From assembly GCA_021773835.1 (NCBI GenBank), contig JAJFJQ010000032.1, forward strand, positions 61,635 through 125,634: a stretch of 64,000 nucleotides of DNA, written 5' to 3'. Under the pieces are notes generated by a model, which was not told where the DNA came from, did not search any database, and worked only from the letters and a program-made list of their open reading frames with translations. This DNA is from Gammaproteobacteria bacterium. GTDB lineage: Bacteria; Pseudomonadota; Gammaproteobacteria; Ga0077536. Below, piece by piece: positions 27,629 to 37,609 of this stretch (its first letter is position 1; each line of letters begins with the position of its first letter). The translations under genes and the position numbers were made by a program.

Positions 27629-28479
27629 CCTTGCGAACATCGAATTCGATTGAAGTGGATGAGGCCATCCGCTGTGCTTGTCGTTTCGATGTGCTTGCGA
27701 TGAAGCCCGGTAACGTTAGCATTGATTCACCGGGCCATGGCATGACCGCGCGCGATTTTCTGCTAAGCGCCGCTGCAGCGGCGCCAATGCTCGTTCAAGC
27801 CGGTAAAAGTGTTGGCGCGTGCGTACTCGATGCGACTCGGGTCAGTGTTGCGACCGCGAACTGTAATACCAATCTCGGTATCACCTTATTAGCTGGGCCA
27901 CTCGCGGCCGCCGCTATATTGCCAACCAGTGACGGTGACCTGCGCCGCCGTTTGGCGCTTGTGCTTGACCAGCTCTCGATAAACGACTCAATTCAGGTGT
28001 TCGCCGCGATTCGACATGCTGCTCCGGCCGGCTTAAGCCGCGTTTCGGAGCAGGATGTGGCGCAGGAACCTACAATGGCATTAAAGGATGTTATGCGGCT
28101 TGCTGCTCGAAAGGATCGGATCGCCTATCAATACGTCAGTGACTACGAGGATGTGTTTGGCGTCGGGTTACCGTTGCTGCGGGAATATCGTGAGCGATGG
28201 CACTCAATAATCTGGGCCTCAGTTGGTGTTTATCTCGCAATGTTAAGCCGCCATCTAGATTCGCACGTTGTTCGCAAGCATGGAGAAGGGCAAGCACGTG
28301 AAGTTCAGATCGCCGCGCGGGCGCTGGAAAGCGATTTCAAAGCGTGCGAGAATCCCGCGACGATCGCGGATGAGCTTACAAGGTTTGATCGCGAACTGAA
28401 ACAAAGGGGGATGAACCCGGGGACGAGTGCGGATTTAACGGTGGCGACGATTTTAGCCCTGCTGCTGCAGCACCGCTAA
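27625..28479 (+). CDS. CitG-like triphosphoribosyl-dephospho-CoA synthase family protein
   Basis: A 284-residue protein of the CitG/MdcB superfamily. [20 protein letters not shown] corresponds to the KPGxV motif and [18 protein letters not shown] to the conserved NTNLG/AP region. Classical CitG makes the prosthetic-group precursor of citrate lyase, but no lyase genes are near. Homologues recur in methylotroph H4MPT clusters and are presumed to act in C1-cofactor synthesis, perhaps in a ribosyl-phosphate transfer. It probably starts at TTG 27625, overlapping the upstream stop. Confidence 0.82.
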   Translation: MTLRTSNSIEVDEAIRCACRFDVLAMKPGNVSIDSPGHGMTARDFLLSAAAAAPMLVQAGKSVGACVLDATRVSVATANCNTNLGITLLAGPLAAAAILPTSDGDLRRRLALVLDQLSINDSIQVFAAIRHAAPAGLSRVSEQDVAQEPTMALKDVMRLAARKDRIAYQYVSDYEDVFGVGLPLLREYRERWHSIIWASVGVYLAMLSRHLDSHVVRKHGEGQAREVQIAARALESDFKACENPATIADELTRFDRELKQRGMNPGTSADLTVATILALLLQHR

Positions 28480-28642
28480 CGGACTACGCAAGGTCTACTC
28501 AGTATCGGCCCACCGTGTTAGGCGGGAACGATCCCGTAGCCAAATCATTCAGGTTCGAAAGGTCAAGACAACAATGTCGATATTCAAGGCACTTTTCGGA
28601 ACACAATCGAATCAAACGACGACAGTAGAAGGAGAAAAAACC

Positions 28643-29155
28643 ATGGCGGTTGTTGATCGAGTACTTGTTGGTGAATCACTGGTCGGTGACGGCAACGAGG
28701 TTGCACACATTGATCTCATTATGGGACCCCGCGGCAGCAGTGTGGAGGCGGCGTTCTGTAATTGTCTGACCAACAATAAAGACGGTTTCAGTAGTTTGCT
28801 CGCTGTCGTCGCGCCTAACCTGGCCGCCAAGCCAAGCACCGTGATGTTTAACAAGGTCACGATCAAAGGCTCGAAACAGGCGGTCCAAATGTTTGGCCCA
28901 GCTCAACGCGGCGTCGCGATGGCGGTTGCCGACTGCGTTGAAGACGGGACTATCCCGGCGAACGAAGCCGACGATATTTTTATTTGCGTTGGGGTTTTCA
29001 TTCATTGGTTGGCGGAAGATGACGCCAAGATCCAGGACTATAACTATCAGGCGGTAAAAGAATCGATCCAACGCGCGGTTGCACGTGAGCCTAAGGCAGC
29101 AGACGTCGTAGCCCAGAAGGCTTCCGCCGCACATCCGTTTGCAGCGCACAACTAA
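28643..29155 (+). CDS. fae: Formaldehyde-activating enzyme
   Basis: A 170-residue Fae. The N-terminus [21 protein letters not shown] carries the catalytic histidine (His22), followed by [27 protein letters not shown], and [21 protein letters not shown]. It condenses formaldehyde with H4MPT to methylene-H4MPT, the entry step of the pathway. ATG 28643 is chosen because AGGAG precedes it and family proteins begin here; an in-frame ATG at 28574 would add 23 residues unlike Fae. A strong bidirectional terminator closes the gene. Confidence 0.97.
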   Translation: MAVVDRVLVGESLVGDGNEVAHIDLIMGPRGSSVEAAFCNCLTNNKDGFSSLLAVVAPNLAAKPSTVMFNKVTIKGSKQAVQMFGPAQRGVAMAVADCVEDGTIPANEADDIFICVGVFIHWLAEDDAKIQDYNYQAVKESIQRAVAREPKAADVVAQKASAAHPFAAHN

Positions 29156-29186
29156 GCGCTAGCGATCCTCGCGACAAGCTTGAACA

Positions 29187-29213
29187 AAACGCCCCGATTG
29201 GGGCGTTTTTTTA
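29187..29213. terminator. Bidirectional intrinsic terminator between fae and the HisA-like gene
   Basis: ACGCCCC at 29189-29195 pairs with GGGGCGT at 29200-29206 around a GATT loop, flanked by A-run and T-run on the two sides, so it can end transcripts from both directions. The T-run runs into the stop codon of the convergent HisA-like gene. Confidence 0.92.
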
Positions 29214-29915
29214 GTCCAGACGCTGGAGTTCCGCGTTGCTCAGAGTGCCATTATGCAGCGCGGTTGCGACGAGCGCATAGTTCACACCGCTGACTTTCAA
29301 GCTCAACAAATCGTTGATGTCGCGAATACCGCCAGCAGCCACAACATTGAGACCTTGTCGTTTATTGTCAAGTTCACGAATCCGTTTAACATTCGGTCCC
29401 ACTGCCTGGCCAACTCGGGTCAGGTCCATTGAAATGACAATTTCAGGCCATAAATGGGCCTGGTTGATAATGTCGCTTGAGCCGAGCTCAACCCCGTCTT
29501 TTCGATCGAGAGAAAGAATGTGGCGGTCAAGCCGCTGGTCCTTACATAGCGCTACGTAGCTTTCCAATGAGTCTAGCGACTCGCTACCGATGACTAAGCG
29601 GATGTTTGAATTATCGGTATACGGGGCGAGGTCTTCGCTGTCTGTAAAACCGGCATCGACCCAAAACTCGATATTAGTTTGGGCATTCGCCAGTGACGCT
29701 ATCAATTCCGCGTTAGAGCCCCTGCCTTCGATCGCGTCAAGGTCGGCGATATAGAATATCTTGAACGGGAAGATCCTCAACATCGACGTAATCACGCTCG
29801 ACGGTGATGGATCATGGCATAACTGCGTATCGATAGGTCGGTAGCTGTCGCGTTGACCGCCGCTGGCGAGAACGACGAGACCATCTATAAGATCAAGGAC
29901 GGGGATAACGTGCAT
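29211..29915 (-). CDS. HisA/HisF-like TIM-barrel protein, C1 cluster
   Basis: A 234-residue (beta-alpha)8 protein of the HisA/HisF superfamily. MHVIPVLDLIDGLVVLASGG, FYIADLDAIEGRG and the phosphate-binding VVAAGGIRDINDLLSL segments are visible. It is not in a histidine operon and diverges from HisA in the substrate loops (GGQRDSYRPI). Such HisA-like proteins are recurring members of bacterial H4MPT gene sets, presumably in cofactor synthesis. It is convergent with fae and divergent from the hydantoinase-like gene. A true HisA role cannot be fully excluded. Confidence 0.8.
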   Translation of the reverse strand: MHVIPVLDLIDGLVVLASGGQRDSYRPIDTQLCHDPSPSSVITSMLRIFPFKIFYIADLDAIEGRGSNAELIASLANAQTNIEFWVDAGFTDSEDLAPYTDNSNIRLVIGSESLDSLESYVALCKDQRLDRHILSLDRKDGVELGSSDIINQAHLWPEIVISMDLTRVGQAVGPNVKRIRELDNKRQGLNVVAAGGIRDINDLLSLKVSGVNYALVATALHNGTLSNAELQRLD

Positions 29916-30100
29916 AGGGGTCGGGCAATCTTATCTCATAGGACGAGGCTTGCTCAATGACAAATCCAACTGCTATTCGGCCGCGAATTCCTATAATCTC
30001 GGCATGCCTGTGACGATTCGCTTTCGTTACGGATCGTCGGTGGATTTGCGGACGTGTCGCCTAGACAATCGGATCAGTATTTCTGTTGCGCAGAGTATTT

Positions 30101-31138
30101 ATGGTTGAACTTGCAATTTGCGGATGGGACATCGGTGGTGCGCACCTTAAAGTGGTGTGCACGGACGTCGGTGGTCGCATCATAGATGCGCGCCAGATCG
30201 CGTGCCCCTTATGGCGGGGGGTCGATCACCTACGACAATCAATGCGCAGCTCATTGGAGGGGTCTCAACTTCAGGATGCAACTCATGCCGTGACGATGAC
30301 TGGCGAACTTTGCGACAACTTCGAGTCGCGCGCTGACGGCGTGCGCGAGATACTGGAAGTCGTGGGCGAGTTATTAGGCTCGGCAACGCGGATCTATGCC
30401 GGACACGATGGTTGGTACACGCTAGGGGAGGGGCATTCATGGCGTGCGGAGTGCGTCGGCTCTGCTAATTGGCGGGCAATGGCCGAGGCTGTTGCCATGA
30501 GCTATGACAACGCGATGCTCATCGACGTTGGCAGCACGACGACCGATATCATTCCGATAGTTGGGGGTGAGCTCCGTGCAATCGGCACCGACGATGCAAG
30601 CAGGCTGAGCCACGACGAATTGGTCTATAGTGGGGTTGTCCGAACCTCTCTGATGGCGATGTGTAAGCAAGCTCCCTATGCCGGTTCGTGGCAGCGGGTC
30701 GCAGCCGAACATTTTGCGAATATGGCCGATATCTACCGCGTCTTAGGCGAGTTGCCTGAGCACGCGGACGCGCACGATACCGCCGATGGCGCGCCCAAGT
30801 CGATGATTGCGAGTGCGCGACGCGTTTGCCGGATGCTCGGTCGAGATTTGGGCGATGACCTCGATGCGGTCCATCACGTTTCGCAATATTTTGCTTATTG
30901 CCAGTTCGATTTGTTACAGCGCGCATTGCTCGCGGTGCGAGGGCGCCACGCGGGGTCGTGCGAGATCATCGTCGCGGCTGGCGTGGGCGCATTCATGGTC
31001 CACAAACTCGCCCAGTTCAATGGCTTGCGGTGTGTAGATATGTCGAGCATGTTCGATGTCGATGCTGAATTGACGCAATCGGTTATGACCTGTGCGCCCG
31101 CCGCGGCAGTGGCCAAATTGGCACGGGGGAGTGGATGA
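30101..31138 (+). CDS. H4MPT-linked hydantoinase/acetate-kinase-fold protein (MfnF-like family)
   Basis: About 345 residues of the ASKHA-type family annotated as H4MPT-linked C1-transfer protein. The phosphate-binding strands are GWDIGGAHLKVV at the N-terminus and MLIDVGSTTTDIIPI in the middle. The archaeal member MfnF joins the aminomethylfuran phosphate to glutamyl-tyramine in methanofuran synthesis, so a similar condensation is likely here. Start at ATG 30101; a TTG 15 bases earlier is possible. It overlaps pabB by ATGA. Confidence 0.82.
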   Translation: MVELAICGWDIGGAHLKVVCTDVGGRIIDARQIACPLWRGVDHLRQSMRSSLEGSQLQDATHAVTMTGELCDNFESRADGVREILEVVGELLGSATRIYAGHDGWYTLGEGHSWRAECVGSANWRAMAEAVAMSYDNAMLIDVGSTTTDIIPIVGGELRAIGTDDASRLSHDELVYSGVVRTSLMAMCKQAPYAGSWQRVAAEHFANMADIYRVLGELPEHADAHDTADGAPKSMIASARRVCRMLGRDLGDDLDAVHHVSQYFAYCQFDLLQRALLAVRGRHAGSCEIIVAAGVGAFMVHKLAQFNGLRCVDMSSMFDVDAELTQSVMTCAPAAAVAKLARGSG

Positions 31139-32529
31139 GTAAAGCACAACGCATCATAGCGATTGACTACATTGCCGAATGTGCCGAGCGTCTATCGGAG
31201 GAAGCTCGTCTGCCTTGGTTTATCTTTTTGGACAGCTGTACTGACCGTGCGCATGGTGGACGTTACGATATTATCTCGGCCGATCCGCGAATGACGTTGA
31301 CAACTCGTGGGAACGTTACTGAAATTCTCAATGGCGATTCTGTCGAACAGAGTTCGGCTGATCCATTCATCCTGATAAAACAGGCGCTTGGAGAGTGCTG
31401 CAGCCCAACGCACGAACTGCCGTTTATCGGCGGAGCGATCGGTTATTTCAGTTACGATCTCGGCCGTCGGATCGAAAGTCTTCCCGCGCGCGCAGCGCGC
31501 GACATTGATATTCCAGATATGGCAGTTGGGATCTACGATTGGGCGGCTGTCATTGATCATCAGGCGAAGCGCGCATGGCTAGTAGCGGCGCCCGATTGCG
31601 AACAAGATCTTGATCACTGGGAGAAACTATTAACGGCGCCGGCGCCGTTAACGCCCGCAGCGTACGGTACCTCGTTTCAGGCTACGTCCGAGGTCACACC
31701 GGAGATCTCATTTTCCGAATATGCCGCTGCGTTCGCACGGATCAAACAATACATCGTCGATGGCGATTGCTACCAAGTAAATCTCGCTCAACGTTTCTCG
31801 GCGAGTGTCTCGGGTGACTCCTGGGATGCGTATCTGCGATTGCGAAATTTAAATCCAGCGCCTTATTCTAGCTACTTCACGATCCCAGAATGTTCGATAC
31901 TGTGTTCATCGCCGGAGCGTTTTCTTCAGGTTCACGATCGGGTGGTTGAATCAAAACCAATAAAAGGAACACGGCGGCGCGCACACGACCCACTTGAAGA
32001 CCGCGCGCTAGCAGCTGAACTTGCCGAAAGCGAAAAGGATCGTGCTGAAAACCTGATGATAGTTGATCTATTGCGAAACGACCTTGGTAAAACATGCGCG
32101 GTGGGCAGTGTAGAGGTACCGGAGCTTTTTGCCGTTGAGAGTTTTGCGACTGTTCATCACTTAGTTAGCACCATCCGCGGCCGACTCGCCGAGGGTGCGG
32201 ATTCGACGGATCTGCTACGCGGCTGCTTCCCCGGTGGGTCGATAACCGGCGCGCCAAAACTTAGGGCGATGGAGATCATCGAAGAATTGGAGCCGTTTCG
32301 GCGAACGGTTTATTGCGGTTCTATCGGGTACCTGTCGTGTGACGGGAAAATGGATACGAATATTGCGATCCGAACGCTGGTGCACTATGCCGGTAGAATG
32401 TACTGCTGGGCTGGTGGCGGGATTGTTGCCGATTCTGAACTTAATGCAGAGTATCGTGAAAGTCTTGATAAGGCCGCGGCGATGCTGGACGTTTTTCTTC
32501 ATGCCGAAGCACAGCAATTGGGTCATTAA
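31135..32529 (+). CDS. pabB: Aminodeoxychorismate synthase component I
   Basis: A 464-residue chorismate-utilising enzyme. SKPIKGTRRR contains the PabB-specific lysine nucleophile (PIKGT, where anthranilate synthase has PIAGT). CSSPERFL, ENLMIVDLLRNDLGK and FPGGSITGAPKLRAMEIIEELEP complete the catalytic core. It makes 4-amino-4-deoxychorismate, the precursor of p-aminobenzoate. Being translationally coupled to an MfnF-like gene and near beta-RFAP synthase, it may mainly serve H4MPT synthesis as well as folate. No pabA or pabC is in the window. Confidence 0.92.
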   Translation: MSKAQRIIAIDYIAECAERLSEEARLPWFIFLDSCTDRAHGGRYDIISADPRMTLTTRGNVTEILNGDSVEQSSADPFILIKQALGECCSPTHELPFIGGAIGYFSYDLGRRIESLPARAARDIDIPDMAVGIYDWAAVIDHQAKRAWLVAAPDCEQDLDHWEKLLTAPAPLTPAAYGTSFQATSEVTPEISFSEYAAAFARIKQYIVDGDCYQVNLAQRFSASVSGDSWDAYLRLRNLNPAPYSSYFTIPECSILCSSPERFLQVHDRVVESKPIKGTRRRAHDPLEDRALAAELAESEKDRAENLMIVDLLRNDLGKTCAVGSVEVPELFAVESFATVHHLVSTIRGRLAEGADSTDLLRGCFPGGSITGAPKLRAMEIIEELEPFRRTVYCGSIGYLSCDGKMDTNIAIRTLVHYAGRMYCWAGGGIVADSELNAEYRESLDKAAAMLDVFLHAEAQQLGH

Positions 32530-33139
32530 GCTCGGCGGCAGTCTCATCGGCTCGCCTGATCTTGATGGGTGGCTAGCAGCGATTTCTGAAATCGGCGAGC
32601 AAAACCGAGTAGTTATTGTTCCCGGTGGTGGTGTATTCGCTGACGTAGTTCGTAGCGCACAAGGTGATTTGAAAATCGACGATTCTGTTGCCCACCACAT
32701 GGCGTTGCAGGGTATGCGACAGTTTGGGCTTGCCTTGGCTGCGCGAATTAAACCGTGGTGCACGGTATGTTTAAGGTGTGTGCCGGCAATTCAAGCAGAT
32801 CTGGCAAGGAGTGGTGTGTGTATTTGGGATCCGTGTGACCCCTACCTCGATGGCGCGTCATTACCGAAAGATTGGCGCGTAACATCCGATAGCTTGAGCC
32901 TGTGGTTGTGCGGTGAGCTCCATGATTCGCGCCTAATCTTGGTGAAGTCGACGACGCCGCGCAGTTTGACAGCGGATCTATCCAGCCTCGCGGCGAGCAA
33001 TTTTATTGATGCGTATTTCCCGATGTTGCGGGTGGCGATCAATAGGCCCAGTTGGTGGTTGGAAAGCGCCTATGCGGACGCGTTGGCCAGTGTAGTTGCA
33101 GGGTACCCACCACGGGCGCAATATATTGGCGAAATTTGA
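32501..33139 (+). CDS. Amino-acid-kinase-family protein (MfnE-like)
   Basis: About 212 residues of the aspartate/glutamate/uridylate kinase fold: VIKLGGSLIGSPD at the N-terminus, VVIVPGGGVFADVVR, and WRVTSDSLSLWL, matching the pattern of archaeal MfnE, which phosphorylates an aminomethylfuran intermediate to make methanofuran. The start at ATG 32501 lies inside the end of pabB (29-base overlap); longer in-frame extensions run deep into pabB and are rejected. It is the last gene of this plus-strand group. Confidence 0.78.
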   Translation: MPKHSNWVIKLGGSLIGSPDLDGWLAAISEIGEQNRVVIVPGGGVFADVVRSAQGDLKIDDSVAHHMALQGMRQFGLALAARIKPWCTVCLRCVPAIQADLARSGVCIWDPCDPYLDGASLPKDWRVTSDSLSLWLCGELHDSRLILVKSTTPRSLTADLSSLAASNFIDAYFPMLRVAINRPSWWLESAYADALASVVAGYPPRAQYIGEI

Positions 33140-33217
33140 CTTGGAGGGTTTCGCCTAACAGTGACGAGGACGCTGGAAGCGGTTGAGAAAATAAAAATGC
33201 CGATTTAGCAATTCAGG

Positions 33218-33255
33218 TTAAAAAAGGCGGTGCCTGGCGAGGCCAGGCACCGGCC
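33218..33255 (-). terminator. Intrinsic terminator of nrdB
   Basis: An 11-base perfect stem (CGGTGCCTGGC with GCCAGGCACCG, three-base loop GAG) at 33228-33252, extended by two more pairs around a bulge, is followed on the minus strand by a run of six T. This ends the nrdAB transcript. Confidence 0.92.
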
Positions 33256-33304
33256 AATGCAGCGCGTCTTAGCTCCATGCGAGGAGGTCTGGTCTAATGC
33301 CCAA

Positions 33305-34549
33305 TTAGTCCCAGCTAAGCGCGCCGCCAGTCTGATATTCCGTTACTCGTGTCTCGAAGAAGTTCTTTTCCTTTTTTAAATCGATAACTTCGCTCATCCA
33401 CGGAAACGGATTTGTTGCCCCGGGCACCTGCTCGGGTAGCCCGATCTGCGAACAGCGTCGATTCGCAATAAAATGTAGGTACTCTTCAAACATCGCGGCG
33501 TTAAGTCCTAAGACGCCACGCGGCATCGTGTCGTGTGCATACTCGATCTCGAGATCCACGGCCTCTTTTATCAATTGACTCATTTCGGCCTGAAACGCGT
33601 CGGTCCAAACGTCCGGATTTTCTAATTTGATTTGATTAATCACATCGATGCCAAAATTCATATGCATCGACTCGTCGCGTAAAATGTATTGAAACTGCTC
33701 GGCGACACCGGACATTTTGTTACGGCGCCCCATCGACAGGATTTGGACGAAGCCAACGTAGAAGAAAATCCCTTCAAACACGACATAGAAGGCGATGAGG
33801 TCCCGAAGCAAGCGTTGATTTGCGGCATTGGTCCCTGTGTGAAAATCGGGGTCGCCAAGGCTGTCGGTAAAGCGCATCGCCCACTGTGCTTTTTTATGAA
33901 CTACCGGGAGCTCTCGGTACATATTGAAGACTTCGGCCTCGTCGAGTCCAAGGCTTTCAACGCAATACTGGTAGGCGTGTGTATGTAGGGCCTCTTCGAA
34001 GGCTTGGCGGAGCAAATATTGGCGGCATTCCGGATTGGTAATATGCCGATATACCGCAAGCACCAAATTATTAGCGACGAGCGAGTCCGCGGTCGAGAAA
34101 AATCCGAGATTGCGTTTGATGATCGTTCTTTCGTCTTCGGTTAATCCATCGGTGCTTTTCCACAGTTGGATGTCGGCGTTCATGTTAATTTCTTGCGGCA
34201 TCCAGTGATTGGCACACCCATCTAGATACTTTTGCCACGCCCATTTGTATTTAAACGGTACTAGCTGGTTTACATCAGCCCGGCAATTGATCATTTGTTT
34301 GTCGTCGACGGCAAGCCGTTTAGCACCAAATTCCACCTGTTCTAAGCCGGTTACACCAATTGCATCTTCGGGTACCGTCTCTTCGTTAGTGGCGCTAGGA
34401 ACGGCGTTCACTAGTCGCGGCTCCGAACTTTGTACTCGTGCTTCTACCCGCTCAACCGCGGCCAGCGCCTCTGTTGCGAGCATTGCGGTAGCGCGTTGCT
34501 GCACGCCAGACGATTTAAACTGCTTGACCGGATCTTCCCAATTCAGCAT
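33305..34549 (-). CDS. nrdB: Ribonucleotide reductase class Ia, small subunit
   Basis: A 414-residue beta subunit. The diiron ligands Asp155, Glu186 and His189 are visible, with the radical tyrosine Tyr193 in [10 protein letters not shown], and the second half-site ligands in ESMHMNF (after GRRNKMSG). The first 75 residues form an Ala/Glu-rich N-terminal extension beyond the usual start of the NrdB fold. It generates the tyrosyl radical for NrdA. It lies 37 bases after nrdA with a GAGGA RBS, in the same operon. The class Ia assignment rests on the intact tyrosine and pairing with NrdA. Confidence 0.94.
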   Translation of the reverse strand: MLNWEDPVKQFKSSGVQQRATAMLATEALAAVERVEARVQSSEPRLVNAVPSATNEETVPEDAIGVTGLEQVEFGAKRLAVDDKQMINCRADVNQLVPFKYKWAWQKYLDGCANHWMPQEINMNADIQLWKSTDGLTEDERTIIKRNLGFFSTADSLVANNLVLAVYRHITNPECRQYLLRQAFEEALHTHAYQYCVESLGLDEAEVFNMYRELPVVHKKAQWAMRFTDSLGDPDFHTGTNAANQRLLRDLIAFYVVFEGIFFYVGFVQILSMGRRNKMSGVAEQFQYILRDESMHMNFGIDVINQIKLENPDVWTDAFQAEMSQLIKEAVDLEIEYAHDTMPRGVLGLNAAMFEEYLHFIANRRCSQIGLPEQVPGATNPFPWMSEVIDLKKEKNFFETRVTEYQTGGALSWD

Positions 34550-34586
34550 TTAGAATTCCTCGTTGCGATTTCGTTATGCATTTGTC

Positions 34587-37466
34587 TCACTGGCAGGCTT
34601 CGCAGTCAGGGTCTAGTATCGAGCACACGGCGGGCTCGATGTCCGTACCGCTAATTCCTTGGACTGCGTTTAATTTACCGTCGGCGAGTGTGCTTTTTTC
34701 TACATGCGTTGCGCCGAGCGTACGTAGGTAATAAGTGGTTTTTAGCCCGCGTACCCACGCTAGCTTGTAGAGATTGTCCAGCTTGGTTCCGTTTGGCTCT
34801 GACAAATATAAGTTCAGCGACTGAGCTTGATCGATCCACTTCTGGCGTCTCGAACCGGCTTCCACCAACCACCTCGGATCGACCTCGAACGCGGTCGCGA
34901 AGAGCTGCTTAATTTCGTCCGAGACGCGATCGATGTTCGCGATACTGCCATCGTAGTATTTCAGATCGTTTACCATCACTTCGTCCCACAAGCCGAGTTT
35001 TTTTAGTTTCTCGACCAGGGCCATATTGATAACCGTAAAATCCCCGGACAGGTTCGACTTAACGAATAAGTTTTGATAGGTCGGTTCGATCGATTGACTG
35101 ACCCCGCAAATATTCGAGATCGTCGCCGTCGGTGCTATAGCCATACAGTTGGAGTTACGCATGCCTACGGTGACGACGCGCTCGCGTAGTGAATCCCAAT
35201 CGAGTGTTGCCGAACGGTCCATATCCAAGTAACCGCCGCGTCCTTGTTCTAGCAGTGAGATGGAATCTATCGGGAGGATCCCTTGGCTCCACAGGGAGCC
35301 CTCGAAACTCGCGTAGGTCCCACGCTCCGCTGCAAGGCCGCATGACGCTTGAATCGCAAAGTAGCTGACCGCTTCCATCGATCGGTCTGCGAATTCCACC
35401 GCTTCGTTGGATCCGTAGGGGATGTTTAATTTGTAAAGGCTGTCTTGGAATCCCATGATGCCCATACCAACCGGACGATGACGCAAATTGGATGCCCGCG
35501 CGGTCGACACGCTGTAGTAGTTGTAGTCGATAACGTTATCGAGCATGCGCATGGCAATTTCGATCGTACGATCGAGTTTTTCCATGTCGATGCCATCTTC
35601 GGTGACATGTTGAACGAGATTTATAGAACCAAGATTACAGACTGCGATTTCATGACCCGGGGAGGTGTTGAGCGTAATTTCAGTGCACAGGTTTGAGCTG
35701 TGGACCATACCGGCATGTTGTTGCGGCGACCGAAGGTTGCATGGATCTTTAAAAGTGACCCACGGGTGCCCCGTTTCATAGAGCATACCGAGCATTTTCC
35801 GCCAGTGGTCGACCGCTTGTATGGTCTTGGTATTCTTGATTTCACCACGGGCTGCTTTTTCTTCGTAGTCGACGTATTTTCGTTCGAATTCCTGGCCGAC
35901 GAGGTCATGTAGGTCGGGTACGTCGTCCGGCGAAAATAATGTCCACGGTTGGTCTTCGCAAACGCGTTTCATGAATAAATCGGGGATCCAGTTGGCGGTA
36001 TTCATGTCGTGCGTGCGGCGCCGATCGTCGCCGGTGTTTTTGCGTAGCTCGAAAAATTCTTCCGAGTCCATATGCCACGATTCTAAATACGCGCACATCG
36101 CACCTTTGCGTTTGCCACCCTGATTTACCGCAACCGCTGTGTCGTTCGCGACTTTTAGAAATGGCACCACGCCCTGCGATTTACCATTTGTACCTTTAAT
36201 GTGCGCGCCCATTCCGCGTACTGGGGTCCAGTCGTTGCCCAGGCCTCCAGCAAACTTTGACAGCAGCGCATTATCTTTCATCGCACTAAATATGCCGTCG
36301 AGATCGTCGGGCACAGATGTTAGATAACAAGACGATAGTTGTGGACGCAATGTCCCAGAATTAAACAAGGTCGGCGTACTACTCATGAAGTCGAACGACG
36401 AGAGCAAGTCGTAGAATTTTATCGCCCATTCTTCCGGGTCTATTTCGTTGATTGCGAGTCCCATCGCAACCCGCATAAAAAATGCCTGCGGGAGTTCGAA
36501 GCGCGTACCTTGATGTTGTAAGAAGTACCGGTCGTAGAGTGTTTGGAGGCCGAGATAGGTAAAACTAAAATCGCGCTCGGGCTTAATCGCTTGACCCAAA
36601 CGTTGGAGATCGAAACTGCCTAGCCGCGGATCCATTAATTCGAGTTCAGTTGCCGTTTTTATGTAGGCCTCGAAATATTGTGGATACTGCTCACTCATTT
36701 CGCCTTGCGTAGCATGTTGCTCATGCTTGGTGACAAACGTAAGCGCTTCGTGACGTAAGGTGTCGAGCAACAGGCGTGCTGCGACATAGGTGTAATCTGG
36801 TTCGCGTTCGATAAACGTCCGCGCGCTCATGATCAAGGCTTTAGAGACGTCCACCTCCGCAACACCGTCAAACAGGGAGCGTTTCGTTTCCTCGATCAGC
36901 GCGTACGGATCCATTTCTGGAATGTCACGACATGCTTCGCTAACCAATCGCTCCATGCGGTTTTCGTCTAAGGCGATTTTGCTACCGTCGGAACGGGTTA
37001 CCTTTAGTCCGGCCAGTCCAGCGCTTGGGCCGGTGGCGCCTGCTTTCGCCGAGCGTTCGCGTGCGCGGTCCTCGCGGTAGAGCACGTAGGAGCGAGCTAC
37101 CTTGTGTTCCTCACCGCGCATCAGTCCCAGTTCTACTAGGTCCTGAATGTCTTCGATGTGGATAGACCCTCCGGTGGGCATTCTGCGGGTGATGACCTGA
37201 ACTACCGAATTTGTGATGCGGTCGACAGTTTCGTGGATCCGGGTCGACGCCGCGGCGTTACCGCCCTCGACTGCTAAAAATGCCTTGGTGAGGGCTACTT
37301 TGATCTTTTCCGAGTCAAAAACCGTGACCTTGCCATTCCTCCGTATCACTCCGTATTCGCCTGGCCTCGTCGCCGCGATCTCGGCAGCCGCGGGCGTCCG
37401 TGATGGCGCAATCGGCGTCTCCAAACCGGTATTGCTACCTATAACGGTGGAATTCTCCAGCTCCAT
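34587..37466 (-). CDS. nrdA: Ribonucleotide reductase class Ia, large subunit
   Basis: A 959-residue alpha subunit. An N-terminal ATP-cone (YGVIRRNGKVTVFDSEKIKVAL, about residues 38-130) gives dATP feedback control, and a further helical segment follows before the catalytic barrel. Active-site landmarks are LSSCYLTS, SSNLCTEIT (with its Asn/Cys/Glu), VCNLGSINL, and IAPTATISNICG. The C-terminal tail has a Cys pair (DCEACQ) for thioredoxin reduction. It reduces ribonucleoside diphosphates for DNA synthesis. The promoter carries NrdR-like boxes. GGAGGGAG lies just before ATG 37466. Confidence 0.95.
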   Translation of the reverse strand: MELENSTVIGSNTGLETPIAPSRTPAAAEIAATRPGEYGVIRRNGKVTVFDSEKIKVALTKAFLAVEGGNAAASTRIHETVDRITNSVVQVITRRMPTGGSIHIEDIQDLVELGLMRGEEHKVARSYVLYREDRARERSAKAGATGPSAGLAGLKVTRSDGSKIALDENRMERLVSEACRDIPEMDPYALIEETKRSLFDGVAEVDVSKALIMSARTFIEREPDYTYVAARLLLDTLRHEALTFVTKHEQHATQGEMSEQYPQYFEAYIKTATELELMDPRLGSFDLQRLGQAIKPERDFSFTYLGLQTLYDRYFLQHQGTRFELPQAFFMRVAMGLAINEIDPEEWAIKFYDLLSSFDFMSSTPTLFNSGTLRPQLSSCYLTSVPDDLDGIFSAMKDNALLSKFAGGLGNDWTPVRGMGAHIKGTNGKSQGVVPFLKVANDTAVAVNQGGKRKGAMCAYLESWHMDSEEFFELRKNTGDDRRRTHDMNTANWIPDLFMKRVCEDQPWTLFSPDDVPDLHDLVGQEFERKYVDYEEKAARGEIKNTKTIQAVDHWRKMLGMLYETGHPWVTFKDPCNLRSPQQHAGMVHSSNLCTEITLNTSPGHEIAVCNLGSINLVQHVTEDGIDMEKLDRTIEIAMRMLDNVIDYNYYSVSTARASNLRHRPVGMGIMGFQDSLYKLNIPYGSNEAVEFADRSMEAVSYFAIQASCGLAAERGTYASFEGSLWSQGILPIDSISLLEQGRGGYLDMDRSATLDWDSLRERVVTVGMRNSNCMAIAPTATISNICGVSQSIEPTYQNLFVKSNLSGDFTVINMALVEKLKKLGLWDEVMVNDLKYYDGSIANIDRVSDEIKQLFATAFEVDPRWLVEAGSRRQKWIDQAQSLNLYLSEPNGTKLDNLYKLAWVRGLKTTYYLRTLGATHVEKSTLADGKLNAVQGISGTDIEPAVCSILDPDCEACQ

Positions 37467-37552
37467 TCTCCCTCCTCGATGCCGTGTTGTTTATTTCGTT
37501 ACAAGCCTGTTACAGGAATTGCCGAAATATTTATGTATTGGTTGTAAACGAT

Positions 37553-37609
37553 TGTATATCACCACAATAAAATGTGGTCAAGGCGTATTTATACCACAAG
37601 ATAGTGTGG
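37553..37609 (-). promoter_or_regulatory. nrdAB promoter with tandem NrdR boxes
   Basis: On the minus strand TTGACC (37576-37581) and TATACA (37553-37558) with a 17-base spacer form a -35/-10 pair. Two palindromes of NrdR type overlap it: CCACA-n6-TGTGG at 37562-37577, inside the spacer and touching the -35, and a second CCACA-n6-TGTGG at 37594-37609. They are 32 bases apart start to start, about three helical turns, as in known NrdR operators. ATP/dATP-sensing NrdR would repress nrdAB here. Confidence 0.85.

Noticed and set aside
28574..28642. A 23-residue N-terminal extension of Fae
   Set aside because: Fae proteins begin at the second ATG, which has a strong AGGAG site.
32339..32500. Upstream extension of the kinase-like gene
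   Set aside because: It lies entirely within pabB and is out of family; the kinase fold begins at 32501.
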